From contig CAUCOL010000087.1 of assembly GCA_958444395.1 (NCBI GenBank), positions 1 through 7,505 on the forward strand: a DNA stretch of 7,505 nt. The letters run 5' to 3'. Below the pieces are notes generated by a model that saw only the letters and a list, made by a program, of their open reading frames with translations, did not search any database and was not told the origin of the DNA. Below are positions 1-6,758 of this stretch, in pieces; position 1 is the stretch's first letter, and every line of letters begins with the position of its first letter. The translations under genes were made by a program, and so were the position numbers. Origin of the DNA: an uncultured Lachnospiraceae bacterium. Lineage in GTDB: Bacteria > Bacillota > Clostridia > Lachnospirales > Lachnospiraceae.

Positions 1-1954
1 CCTTTGCTACTTCCTCTTCGACCAGCTGTCTTGCTTTCTGCTTCTTTCCTTTCACAACCGCTTCAAACACAACATCTCCCGCTTTTTCTGCCGGTATGCC
101 TTCTACAGACTTTCCGGAAGAGGAACCGGCTGCTTTCTGCAGACTGGCACTGTCTACCTCCCCACTGACCATTGTCAGCTTGTGGTTTGCCACACGCTCA
201 ATATAACGACCGTCTGACTCCGGTTTATTCATCAGCAGATCTGCCGCATAGACAGTATGCATCAGAAGATCCTGTCCCGGATTGGCGATTGCCATCGTCA
301 GCCCACTCTGGATCGCCATCGCCATAAACGTACTATTGACAAACGCACGCTCCGGCAGACCAAAGGAAATATTAGACAGGCCACATGCAGTGGCAACCCC
401 CAGTGTATCCTTACAGTAGCGGATCGTTTCCATCGTCTCGATCGCAGCCTTTTTATTCGCACCGATCGTTGCAACAAGCCCATCTACCACAACATCCTCT
501 TTTGTCATCCCCTGCGCTTTCGCCGCATCCAGGATCGTATGAATAATCTGCTTCTTCTCCTCAATATTCTTTGGCAGTCCGGCATCTGATAAAGGAAGCA
601 GGATAAACATCGCACCATATTTCTTAGCAATCGGAATCAGTTTTTCAAACTTTTCTTTCTCCAAAGAAATAGAATTAATTAAAGCACGTCCCGGATAGAT
701 TCTAAGTGCCGACTCTAATACATCAACATAACTGGAATCGATCGACAACGGAATGTCTGTCAGCAAGGTCAGCTCATTGATCGCCTTCCACATCATTTCC
801 TTCTCATCGATTCCATTCATCCCCATGTTTACATCAAGGATCGCCGCGCCGGCTTCTACCTGCGCCTCTGCCATCTCGCCGACCAGCTCCAGATTTCCTT
901 CCCGCAGCTGTTCCTGCAGCTTTTTCTTTCCGGTTGGATTGATTCGCTCCCCAATGATCTTAAATGGTCCATTGATATCGATCGGAAGAACGTTCCGTTC
1001 CGTAGAAAGTGCCCGGCGAATGACTTTTCCCTGACGCTCCGGAAAAGAAACCTGTTCCATCCATCCCTTAGCATGAAGCAGCTGCGTCAACCGGCGGATG
1101 TGCTCCGGCGTCGTACCACAGCAGCCCCCCAGAATATCTGCTCCTGCTTCCACCAGTCCCATCATCTCTGTGGCAAATTCTTCCGGTCCCATATCATAAA
1201 TCGTCACACCATCGACCAGCTGTGGCAGTCCGGCATTTGGCTTGGCAATGATCGGACGATCCGTATATTGCGTCATACTCCGTACGACCTCCTGCATCTT
1301 ATCCGGTCCGGTCGAGCAGTTTACACCGATCGCATCAACCCCCATTGCATTTAATACCAGCGCCGCTGTCTCCGGATTCGTCCCAAACAACGTTCTTCCA
1401 TCCTCGTTAAACGTCAATGTAACCATTACCGGAAGCTCTGAACATTCTTTCACTGCCAGCACAGCAGCACGACACTCCTGCAGGCTCATCATCGTCTCTA
1501 CCACGATCATGTCAACTCCTGCTTCCTTCAGATAGCCAATCTGCTCTTTATAAATATCGACCAATTCTTCAAATGGAAGATTTCCCATCGGATACAGCTG
1601 CTGACCGGTCATTGTAATATCACCTGCCACATAAACAGGATAATCGGCACCGGCACGGCGGATTGCCTCAAAGGAAAGCCCCGCCAGCTCTTTATTCATC
1701 TGCTCCACACGATCTCCCATTCCATATTCATCCAGCTTGATACGGTTTCCGGAAAAGGTCGGCGCATATAATATGTCCGTTCCTGCCTCTACGTATTCCT
1801 GCTGCAGCCCGATCAATACCTCCGGGTTCTCCAGAATCCACTCCTCCGGGCAGACACCGGCAGGCATCCCTCTCTTCTGTAGATTTGATCCTGTCGCTCC
1901 ATCCAGGATCAGACGCTTCTTTTTGCAAATAGTCTGAAAATTATCTATCGTCAT
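1..1954 (-). CDS. metH: Cobalamin-dependent methionine synthase, N-terminal 651 residues (partial at left edge)
   Basis: This protein transfers a methyl group from methyltetrahydrofolate through cobalamin to homocysteine, giving methionine in the cytoplasm. The reading frame is open without interruption from ATG at 1954 to the window edge. Residues 1 to about 300 form the homocysteine methyltransferase domain: it begins with the DGATGSN motif (D18) and carries the zinc ligands C213 (GVNCS) and C278/C279 (GGCCGT). Residues about 333-580 form the pterin-binding domain, with IGERINPTG at 334-342 and DVNMG starting at D374. The visible end, about 600-651, resembles the helical cap of the cobalamin-binding module. 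No in-frame ATG lies upstream before a TAG stop, so 1954 is the start; an AAAGG sits about 12 bases before it. The cobalamin domain and any AdoMet-dependent reactivation domain lie outside the window, so it cannot be said whether this is the short Thermotoga-like form or the long E. coli form. No SAM, T-box or cobalamin riboswitch was recognised in the leader. Confidence 0.95.
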   Translation of the reverse strand, partial: MTIDNFQTICKKKRLILDGATGSNLQKRGMPAGVCPEEWILENPEVLIGLQQEYVEAGTDILYAPTFSGNRIKLDEYGMGDRVEQMNKELAGLSFEAIRRAGADYPVYVAGDITMTGQQLYPMGNLPFEELVDIYKEQIGYLKEAGVDMIVVETMMSLQECRAAVLAVKECSELPVMVTLTFNEDGRTLFGTNPETAALVLNAMGVDAIGVNCSTGPDKMQEVVRSMTQYTDRPIIAKPNAGLPQLVDGVTIYDMGPEEFATEMMGLVEAGADILGGCCGTTPEHIRRLTQLLHAKGWMEQVSFPERQGKVIRRALSTERNVLPIDINGPFKIIGERINPTGKKKLQEQLREGNLELVGEMAEAQVEAGAAILDVNMGMNGIDEKEMMWKAINELTLLTDIPLSIDSSYVDVLESALRIYPGRALINSISLEKEKFEKLIPIAKKYGAMFILLPLSDAGLPKNIEEKKQIIHTILDAAKAQGMTKEDVVVDGLVATIGANKKAAIETMETIRYCKDTLGVATACGLSNISFGLPERAFVNSTFMAMAIQSGLTMAIANPGQDLLMHTVYAADLLMNKPESDGRYIERVANHKLTMVSGEVDSASLQKAAGSSSGKSVEGIPAEKAGDVVFEAVVKGKKQKARQLVEEEVAK

Positions 1955-2039
1955 ATGCCTGACCAGCCTTTCTTTCGTTATAATACATCCCTATGCATCT
2001 TCTTGTATCTGTCTTCCAAAATTAAAAGATATCTGAATC

Positions 2040-2069
2040 AGTATAGCACACCCACGAAATCAAATACAA
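2040..2069 (-). promoter_or_regulatory. Sigma-A promoter of metH with extended -10
   Basis: On the minus strand the -35 box is TTGTAT (2069-2064) and the -10 box is TATACT (2045-2040), with an 18-base spacer. The bases TGC just before the -10 box make an extended -10 (TGn). Transcription would start near 2033 and give a leader of about 78 bases. The site lies between the structured element (2084-2365) and metH, so metH would not need a promoter within or beyond that element. Identified by motif only. Confidence 0.6.
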
Positions 2070-2083
2070 GTAATCCACATAAA

Positions 2084-2365
2084 CTTCACATCCCACGGGG
2101 ACAGTCAACCCGCTCCATCCGGACATCCGCAGGCAAGAATGCACTCCTGATTTTTGCCTGTTGACTGTCAAAGTCTGCGCAAAGGAGGATAAAAAATTAT
2201 CTTGGTACCTTACGCCTTTCCCAAGTCCGTTGACACACGGATAGGATAATTGATTTACGTGCCTCCCAACGAACTCACTCCCAACGTGTGAAAGAAATAT
2301 ACTTTGTGCTGCACTATGAGCACGCCGGTACTTAGGTCTTGTTCTGTCTCCCGTGGTATGTGAAG
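2084..2365. ncRNA. Candidate structured noncoding RNA closed by a 20-bp terminal helix (strand and family unresolved)
   Basis: The arms 2084-2104 and 2344-2365 are inverted repeats: CTTCACAT with ATGTGAAG, CCACGGG with CCCGTGG, and GACAG with CTGTC, broken by one mismatch and one bulge. Inside are more helices: ACAGTCAA/TTGACTGT (2101-2108 with 2161-2168), CAGGCAA/TTGCCTG (2130-2136 with 2154-2160), AGGATAA/TTATCTT, TCCGT/ACGGA (2226-2230 with 2237-2241) and GTGCT/AGCAC (2306-2310 with 2319-2323). A 9-base direct repeat CTCCCAACG occurs at 2263-2271 and 2278-2286. No convincing protein is encoded. The multibranched fold argues against 6S RNA, and I see no tmRNA, RNase P or SRP landmarks. Wobble pairs favour the plus strand in some helices and the minus strand in others. 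A large Firmicute RNA such as the raiA motif is a guess I cannot confirm. The alternative is a non-autonomous mobile element with terminal inverted repeats, although no target duplication is obvious. Confidence 0.5.
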
Positions 2366-2417
2366 CCTGTGCGGACTTATGTTTTTGTTGTGGGAGGAAG
2401 GAAGTTTTGGTTCACTA

Positions 2418-2446
2418 TTTTCTTTTTATGTTTTTTCCGTTATAAT
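2418..2446 (+). promoter_or_regulatory. Possible promoter of the ABC-F gene
   Basis: A perfect -10 hexamer TATAAT lies at 2441-2446. With a 17-base spacer the -35 position reads TTTTCT, a poor match, so the site is only a candidate. It follows a T-rich stretch and would give a leader of about 140 bases before the ATG at 2595. It lies downstream of the structured element at 2084-2365, so the gene could be transcribed independently of it. Confidence 0.4.
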
Positions 2447-2503
2447 AATTAAGTTGTCAGGGAGTTTGTACTTTTTGACGCTTTAATCTTAGATATTGAA
2501 AGA

Positions 2504-2560
2504 GACGGATGTCCTGATGAATGATACACAGGCTGTGCAGTGACAGACAGGCATCCGGTC
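2504..2560 (+). promoter_or_regulatory. Leader stem-loop upstream of the ABC-F gene
   Basis: In the predicted leader, GAC-GGATG-CCTG (2504-2516, one bulged T) pairs with CAGG-CATCC-GTC (2548-2560, one bulged G), giving 12 base pairs around a loop of about 31 bases. The loop holds a small CACA/TGTG hairpin. No U-tract follows, so this is not an intrinsic terminator. It ends 20 bases before the strong AAGGAGG ribosome binding site (2581-2587, 7 bases from the start codon), which it leaves free. A role in attenuation is possible but only inferred. Confidence 0.45.
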
Positions 2561-2594
2561 AAATTACTATTAATGAATTAAAGGAGGCACACCC

Positions 2595-4517
2595 ATGATC
2601 TTACAGTGTAGCCATATAAATAAAGCATTTAACGGAGAGGATATCCTGACGGATATTTCTTTCCATATTAATGATACTGAGAAAGCAGCAATCGTCGGCG
2701 TAAACGGCTCCGGTAAATCCACTCTGCTGAAAATCCTGATGCAGGAATATGAAGCAGATGGCGGGGATGTGATCATCCGCAAGGATGCTGTGGTCGGCTA
2801 TCTTGCACAGAATCAGAACTTTGAATCCGGTCATACGATTCTCGAAGAGATGCAGGATGCAAAGAAAGAAGTCATTGCATTGGAAAAACAGATTCAAGAA
2901 CTGACCGAGCAGATGAACAATGCCACAGGAGATACCCTGGAAGCACTGATCCGTCAATGTGATACCCTGCGCCACCGCTTCGAGCAGATGAACGGATATG
3001 CTTATCAGAGTGAATTAGTCGGTGTTCTGAAAGGGCTCGGTTTTGAATCGTCCGACTTTACGAAACCGGTCGATTCGCTGTCCGGTGGTGAAAAGACCCG
3101 TGTTGCACTTGCCAAAATGCTTCTGCAGGAACCGGATCTGATCCTTTTGGATGAGCCGACGAACCACCTGGATATGAAAGCGATCCGTTGGCTGGAGGGA
3201 TATCTGTCCGGCTATAAGGGTGCCGTTGTGATCGTTGCCCATGATCGTTATTTTCTGGATAAGATCGTCACTAAGGTGATCGAGATCCGCCAGCATCATG
3301 CCCTGGTCTTTGAGGGTACCTACAGCCAATTCTCCGAAAAAAAGCAGGCACTCTTAGATACCCAGATGAAACAGTATCTGAACCAGCAGGCACAGATCAA
3401 GCATCAGGAACAGGTCATCGCCAAACTGCGTTCCTTTAACCGTGAGAAATCGATCAAGCGCGCAGAAAGCCGCGAAAAAATGCTGGATAAGATGGAACGG
3501 CTGGAAAAGCCTGTCGAAGAAAACTCACAGATGTCTCTGCTGTTTTCGCCCCGGATCCAGAGTGGAAATGACGTACTGGATGTGCATGGTCTCTCCAAGC
3601 AGTTTGATCAAGATGTATTATTCCGGGATATTGATTTTGAACTGAAGCGGGGCGAACGTGTTGCGATCATCGGTGACAATGGCTCCGGTAAAACCACTCT
3701 GCTTAAGATCATCAATGGACTTTTGGATGCCGACGCCGGTTCGATCCACCTCGGCACCAATGTAGAGATCGGCTATTACGATCAGGCGCATCAGGTACTG
3801 CATATGGAAAAGACCGTCTTTGATGAGATTCAGGACACCTTTCCTACTATGAATAACACGCAGGTACGTAATACCCTCGCGGCATTCCTTTTTACCAATG
3901 ACGATGTGTTTAAACAGGTCAAGAATCTGAGCGGCGGAGAACGAGGACGTGTTTCCCTCGCCAAACTGATGTTATCCGATGCCAACTTCCTGATTCTGGA
4001 TGAGCCGACCAACCACCTGGATATTGACTCTAAAGAGATTCTGGAACATGCACTGAACCACTTTGAGGGCACTGTACTGTTCGTTTCACATGACCGTTAT
4101 TTTATCAACCAGACAGCCACCCGTATTCTGGATCTGACACATCAGCAGATCGTAAGCTACATTGGTAATTATGATTATTATCTGGAAAAGAAAGACGCTG
4201 TCGAACAGGCACAGCTAAAACCGGTCGAAGCAGATGCCACCACAACAGCCAAAACAGCTGCTCAGGATACGAAGCTCAGCTGGCAACAACAGAAAGAGGA
4301 ACAGGCAAGACTGCGTAAAAAAGAAAATGCTATCCATAAGATCGAAGAAGAGATTGAAACTCTGGAAACGAGAAATGATGCTCTGGACCAACAGCTGACA
4401 GACCCGGCTAACGGAACAGATCTGGTTCTGCTTCAATCCATTGCAAAAGAAAAAGAGGAAAACGAAACACGATTACTGGAATTAATGGAAGAATGGGAAA
4501 AATGGTCAGAGTCCTAA
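2595..4517 (+). CDS. ABC-F family ATPase with two ATP-binding domains (translation factor type)
   Basis: ABC-F proteins are soluble; they bind the ribosome near the E site and use ATP to relieve stalled or drug-bound states, rather than transporting anything. Domain 1 has Walker A GVNGSGKST (35-43), signature LSGGE (162-166), Walker B LILLDEP with E187, and switch H216. Domain 2 has Walker A GDNGSGKTT (360-368), signature LSGGE (445-449), Walker B FLILDEP with E470, and H499. Both sites look fully competent. The charged linker at about 245-315 is the P-site tRNA-contacting helix pair. Residues about 535-640 form a charged coiled-coil C-terminal domain. No membrane segment is seen. The length of 640 residues and the C-terminal coiled coil match housekeeping YdiF/YfmR/Uup-like members better than the drug-resistance members (Vga, Lsa, Msr), but the subfamily cannot be set without a tree. 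The start follows an ideal AAGGAGG with 7-base spacing. It appears to be a single-gene transcript with a terminator at its end. Confidence 0.95.
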   Translation: MILQCSHINKAFNGEDILTDISFHINDTEKAAIVGVNGSGKSTLLKILMQEYEADGGDVIIRKDAVVGYLAQNQNFESGHTILEEMQDAKKEVIALEKQIQELTEQMNNATGDTLEALIRQCDTLRHRFEQMNGYAYQSELVGVLKGLGFESSDFTKPVDSLSGGEKTRVALAKMLLQEPDLILLDEPTNHLDMKAIRWLEGYLSGYKGAVVIVAHDRYFLDKIVTKVIEIRQHHALVFEGTYSQFSEKKQALLDTQMKQYLNQQAQIKHQEQVIAKLRSFNREKSIKRAESREKMLDKMERLEKPVEENSQMSLLFSPRIQSGNDVLDVHGLSKQFDQDVLFRDIDFELKRGERVAIIGDNGSGKTTLLKIINGLLDADAGSIHLGTNVEIGYYDQAHQVLHMEKTVFDEIQDTFPTMNNTQVRNTLAAFLFTNDDVFKQVKNLSGGERGRVSLAKLMLSDANFLILDEPTNHLDIDSKEILEHALNHFEGTVLFVSHDRYFINQTATRILDLTHQQIVSYIGNYDYYLEKKDAVEQAQLKPVEADATTTAKTAAQDTKLSWQQQKEEQARLRKKENAIHKIEEEIETLETRNDALDQQLTDPANGTDLVLLQSIAKEKEENETRLLELMEEWEKWSES

Positions 4518-4532
4518 GTCTCTGACCATTTT
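4499..4532. terminator. Bidirectional intrinsic terminator overlapping the end of the ABC-F gene
   Basis: AATGGTCAGAG (4501-4511) pairs perfectly with CTCTGACCATT (4520-4530) around an 8-base loop that contains the TAA stop codon of the ABC-F gene. A-rich bases on the left and TTTT on the right give a U-tract in both directions, so it can end the plus-strand ABC-F transcript and also the convergent minus-strand GGDEF transcript. The last codons of the ABC-F gene form the 5' arm. No separate hairpin terminator was seen between it and the GGDEF stop codon at 4661. Confidence 0.85.
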
Positions 4533-4660
4533 CCTGTCTGCTCCCTCCGGATGCAAACCTTCTCTTTCTATATATAAGATTATAATGTCAAAAAATCCGA
4601 TCCTTCATCACAAAATCTTTCAACATCTTAATCTATATAAGCTGCTGTCTGCCACGCCCA

Positions 4661-6577
4661 TTACCGCATCGGTGCCTTCCGGCGCTTTTTATCCTGATAC
4701 ATCTTCTCGTCGGCTATCTTCAGATAATTCTCTATCGTATGGACTCCGTCCGGTATCCCGATAAAAGCACCTCTGCTTGCTCCAAAGGTATAAGCCTTTC
4801 CCAGCGTTTGGTTCATCTGCTCTATATAAGCATCAAACCGTATATTAAACTGCTCCAGCTTTTCCTGTGTGTAATCCCTGCCGATCACCACATACTCATC
4901 TCCTCCGGAACGAATACACACTTCCTCTGATACCGACGCATGGAGCAATGCCTGTGCGATCACGGAAATCGCTGCATCCCCTTCGTTGTGACCATACCGG
5001 TCATTGATGATCTTCAGTCCGTCAATATCCAGTTCCATAATCATAAGAGACACCTTCTGCATCTGACATTCTCTGTAAAACAACTCCCCATACCGTTCAA
5101 AACCTCTCCGGTTATATAACCCGGTTAAGGTATCTCTGTCATACAGCTGTTCCAGTTTATTGACGACCTGATTCAGTTTTTCTTTGATCCGTATATTTTC
5201 CAGTGCATTATCCAGATGCAAAAACCAGGCACGGATTCCTATATTATCTGCCATCTCATACTGCGGAGAGATCACCGCATATCCCATATAATACTGCAGG
5301 TAATGGATCGGTACAATATAGACGGACTCCTTCGCCTGCCCAAAGACCTTCGGTAAAAGCTGTGCTACCGAAAAGCTTTCCGGCTCCAGCACCTTGCCAT
5401 GAAACAGTCCGACAACCATGTCCACCTTTTCATCCCTGCTGCTGCCATACTCCGCCGATGGCAGTGTACGCTGATTTCTCCACCCCCGATCCAGGCAGAG
5501 AGCAAAACTTCTAAAACCAGTATCGGTTAATGCGTATTCCTTCAGATAATCAATGCAGTCCTGTAGATTGTCTGTACTGGACATAAAGGTGATCATCGTC
5601 GTAAGCGAAGTCTCCAGATCAGTCATCTTATCGATCTTCTCATTTAATATATTGTGATACTCCAGTGCATGATTGGCACCGCTGCTGTCACAGCCACAGG
5701 ATTGGCGCAAAACCACCTTTTCCGGCAATGTGATCACCTTCTTCACCGGCTCACCACGCCACGCCGCCTCCAGCGTCGCAATCGCCGTCTGCGCCATCTG
5801 CTCCATCGGCTGACGTACTGTAGTAAGAGATGGATCATTATAGTAGCTTTCTTCTATATCATCATATCCGGATACCCTGATGTCCTCCGGAACACGAATT
5901 CCCCTCTTCTTTAATGCCTCGATCACCGAAATCGCCATGTAATCATTCGCACAGATGATCGTATCCGGTCTTTCTTTTCCCTCTGCCAGCATTTGCTCTA
6001 CAATGTCATCCCCACAGTTCTTCCAGAAATTCCCCCAATAGACCATCTCCGGCTGATAAGGAATGCCATACTCCTCCAGGATCTCACGATACAGCTTCAA
6101 ACGGATCTCCGAGTGGACATTTCCCTTCCATCCTGTCACAAGCGCAATCTTTCTGGAATGATGTACCTTAATAAAATGCGCTATGATCTCCTGAAAGGCT
6201 TTCTTGTCGTCTACCAGAATATTGGTCACACCCTCCAGATCCAGTTTGGTACGAAAATTAATAACAGGGCACTGACATCGCTCCCGGATCATATGGACAA
6301 TCTCATTCCACTGTGACATAGCAAAAGTATCATACAAAATAATCAGACCATCTACGTAATCAAAATCCGGAAGCCTGAAAATAGCACGCTCTCCCTGATC
6401 GTACTGGTCATTTACCGCACGATCCTTTCCCATCGAGCTGTTATCTCCAAAACAGGTAAAATAATATAATTTATACTCTTTATCCTTCACCGCTTCTTCA
6501 ATGTATTTACGGAATCCGGCAACATATTCTGTATAAATCTGCGGCAGAAACACCGCTATATGCTTTCGTCTGATCAT
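4661..6577 (-). CDS. LacI-type periplasmic-binding-like domain fused to a GGDEF diguanylate cyclase
   Basis: The 638-residue product is predicted to make cyclic di-GMP from two GTP, under control of a sensor domain. Residues about 1-295 are a LacI/PBP1-type ligand-binding fold; the stretch ICANDYMAISVIEAL (208-222), then VPEDI, GYDD and LTTVRQP (251-257), is characteristic. No helix-turn-helix, signal peptide or membrane segment precedes it, so it should act in the cytoplasm. Residues about 305-475 form a middle region, possibly GAF-like, ending in a helix. Residues 480-636 are the GGDEF domain: DTLTGLYNRRGF opens it, metal-binding LDIDG has D517 and D519, and the active loop is SGGDEY (GGDEY at 558-562). 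It looks catalytically intact. The inhibitory RxxD motif expected at 549-552 is VSEE, so allosteric product inhibition is probably absent. ATG at 6577 is chosen because AAGGGG precedes it by 8 bases; the open frame further upstream covers the riboswitch. Ligand unknown. Confidence 0.93.
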   Translation of the reverse strand: MIRRKHIAVFLPQIYTEYVAGFRKYIEEAVKDKEYKLYYFTCFGDNSSMGKDRAVNDQYDQGERAIFRLPDFDYVDGLIILYDTFAMSQWNEIVHMIRERCQCPVINFRTKLDLEGVTNILVDDKKAFQEIIAHFIKVHHSRKIALVTGWKGNVHSEIRLKLYREILEEYGIPYQPEMVYWGNFWKNCGDDIVEQMLAEGKERPDTIICANDYMAISVIEALKKRGIRVPEDIRVSGYDDIEESYYNDPSLTTVRQPMEQMAQTAIATLEAAWRGEPVKKVITLPEKVVLRQSCGCDSSGANHALEYHNILNEKIDKMTDLETSLTTMITFMSSTDNLQDCIDYLKEYALTDTGFRSFALCLDRGWRNQRTLPSAEYGSSRDEKVDMVVGLFHGKVLEPESFSVAQLLPKVFGQAKESVYIVPIHYLQYYMGYAVISPQYEMADNIGIRAWFLHLDNALENIRIKEKLNQVVNKLEQLYDRDTLTGLYNRRGFERYGELFYRECQMQKVSLMIMELDIDGLKIINDRYGHNEGDAAISVIAQALLHASVSEEVCIRSGGDEYVVIGRDYTQEKLEQFNIRFDAYIEQMNQTLGKAYTFGASRGAFIGIPDGVHTIENYLKIADEKMYQDKKRRKAPMR

Positions 6578-6581
6578 CTGT

Positions 6582-6629
6582 CTGTCCCCTTCTTCAAATG
6601 TATCTACACCTGTCCACAAAACAGGACAG
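6582..6629 (-). promoter_or_regulatory. Ribosome binding site region with a competing upstream hairpin
   Basis: In the transcript CUGUCC (6629-6624) can pair with GGACAG at 6615-6610, forming a 6-bp hairpin with an 8-base loop. The same GGACAG occurs again at 6587-6582, overlapping the AAGGGG ribosome binding site of the GGDEF gene. CUGUCC could therefore either stay in the local hairpin and leave the site open, or pair with the second copy and cover part of it. The duplication is seen directly; the switching role is inferred. Confidence 0.4.
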
Positions 6630-6673
6630 CTTTCCTTCTGTTTATATTCTCCCATGCACAGCGATCGTGTTCT

Positions 6674-6696
6674 TTCAGACTTTTTTCCCGTCTGAA
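6674..6696 (-). repeat. Small inverted repeat in the GGDEF leader
   Basis: TTCAGAC (6674-6680) and GTCTGAA (6690-6696) are perfect 7-base arms around a 9-base A/G-rich loop on the transcript. No U-tract follows on the minus strand, so it is not an intrinsic terminator there. Function unknown; it may simply help fold the long leader. Confidence 0.5.
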
Positions 6697-6702
6697 CCGC
6701 TT

Positions 6703-6734
6703 GCATTATAGGAAACCCCGGATTCCTATAACGC
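6703..6734 (-). repeat. Strong 12-bp hairpin directly after the riboswitch U-tract
   Basis: GCATTATAGGAA (6703-6714) and TTCCTATAACGC (6723-6734) pair over 12 positions, with nine perfect pairs next to the loop, then one G-U in the transcript and two G-C pairs. The loop is UCCGGGGU in RNA. On the transcript the hairpin begins immediately after the U-tract (6741-6735) and is followed by AAGCGG, so it is not a terminator for this gene. Read on the plus strand it is followed by seven A residues, not T. It may be an RNA stability element, part of the riboswitch expression platform, or a DNA operator. Confidence 0.6.
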
Positions 6735-6758
6735 AAAAAAAGTTTCCTTTCGGTAACT
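6735..6758 (-). terminator. Possible weak riboswitch-controlled terminator
   Basis: On the transcript AGUU-A-CC, a GAAA loop and GG-A-AACU form a short hairpin (6758-6741) with one A-A mismatch, followed by a run of U residues to 6735. Its 5' arm uses the conserved GUUACC of the aptamer, and its 3' arm uses bases that can also close the aptamer. It can therefore form only when the aptamer is not folded. The stem is short, so termination may be inefficient. Confidence 0.45.

Noticed and set aside
753..1535. Plus-strand frames within the metH region
   Set aside because: They are antisense shadows of a continuous minus-strand frame with clear methyltransferase and pterin-domain motifs.
1979..1984. 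TATAAT on the plus strand beside the metH start
   Set aside because: No acceptable -35 box lies 16-18 bases upstream and there is no plus-strand gene close behind; it is probably chance in an AT-rich leader.
1955..2033. SAM, cobalamin or T-box riboswitch in the metH leader
   Set aside because: The roughly 78-base leader is too short for a cobalamin riboswitch or T-box, and none of the conserved boxes of these families was found.
1955..2164. 69-codon plus-strand frame over the metH promoter and into the structured element
   Set aside because: It shows no recognisable protein features, lies on the metH leader and promoter in antisense, and crosses the terminal inverted repeat.
2181..2240. AAAGGAGG at 2181-2188 as a ribosome binding site for a small protein
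   Set aside because: No ATG or GTG follows at suitable spacing; a TTG frame about 14 bases away gives only about 15 codons, and the GGAGG is better explained as part of the folded element.
2084..2365. 6S RNA
   Set aside because: 6S RNA is a single long irregular hairpin with a central bubble; this element appears multibranched and lacks a recognisable open-promoter mimic.
4581..4586. TATAAT on the plus strand between the convergent genes
   Set aside because: There is no -35 match and nothing encoded on the plus strand downstream; the stretch 4533-4660 otherwise shows nothing.
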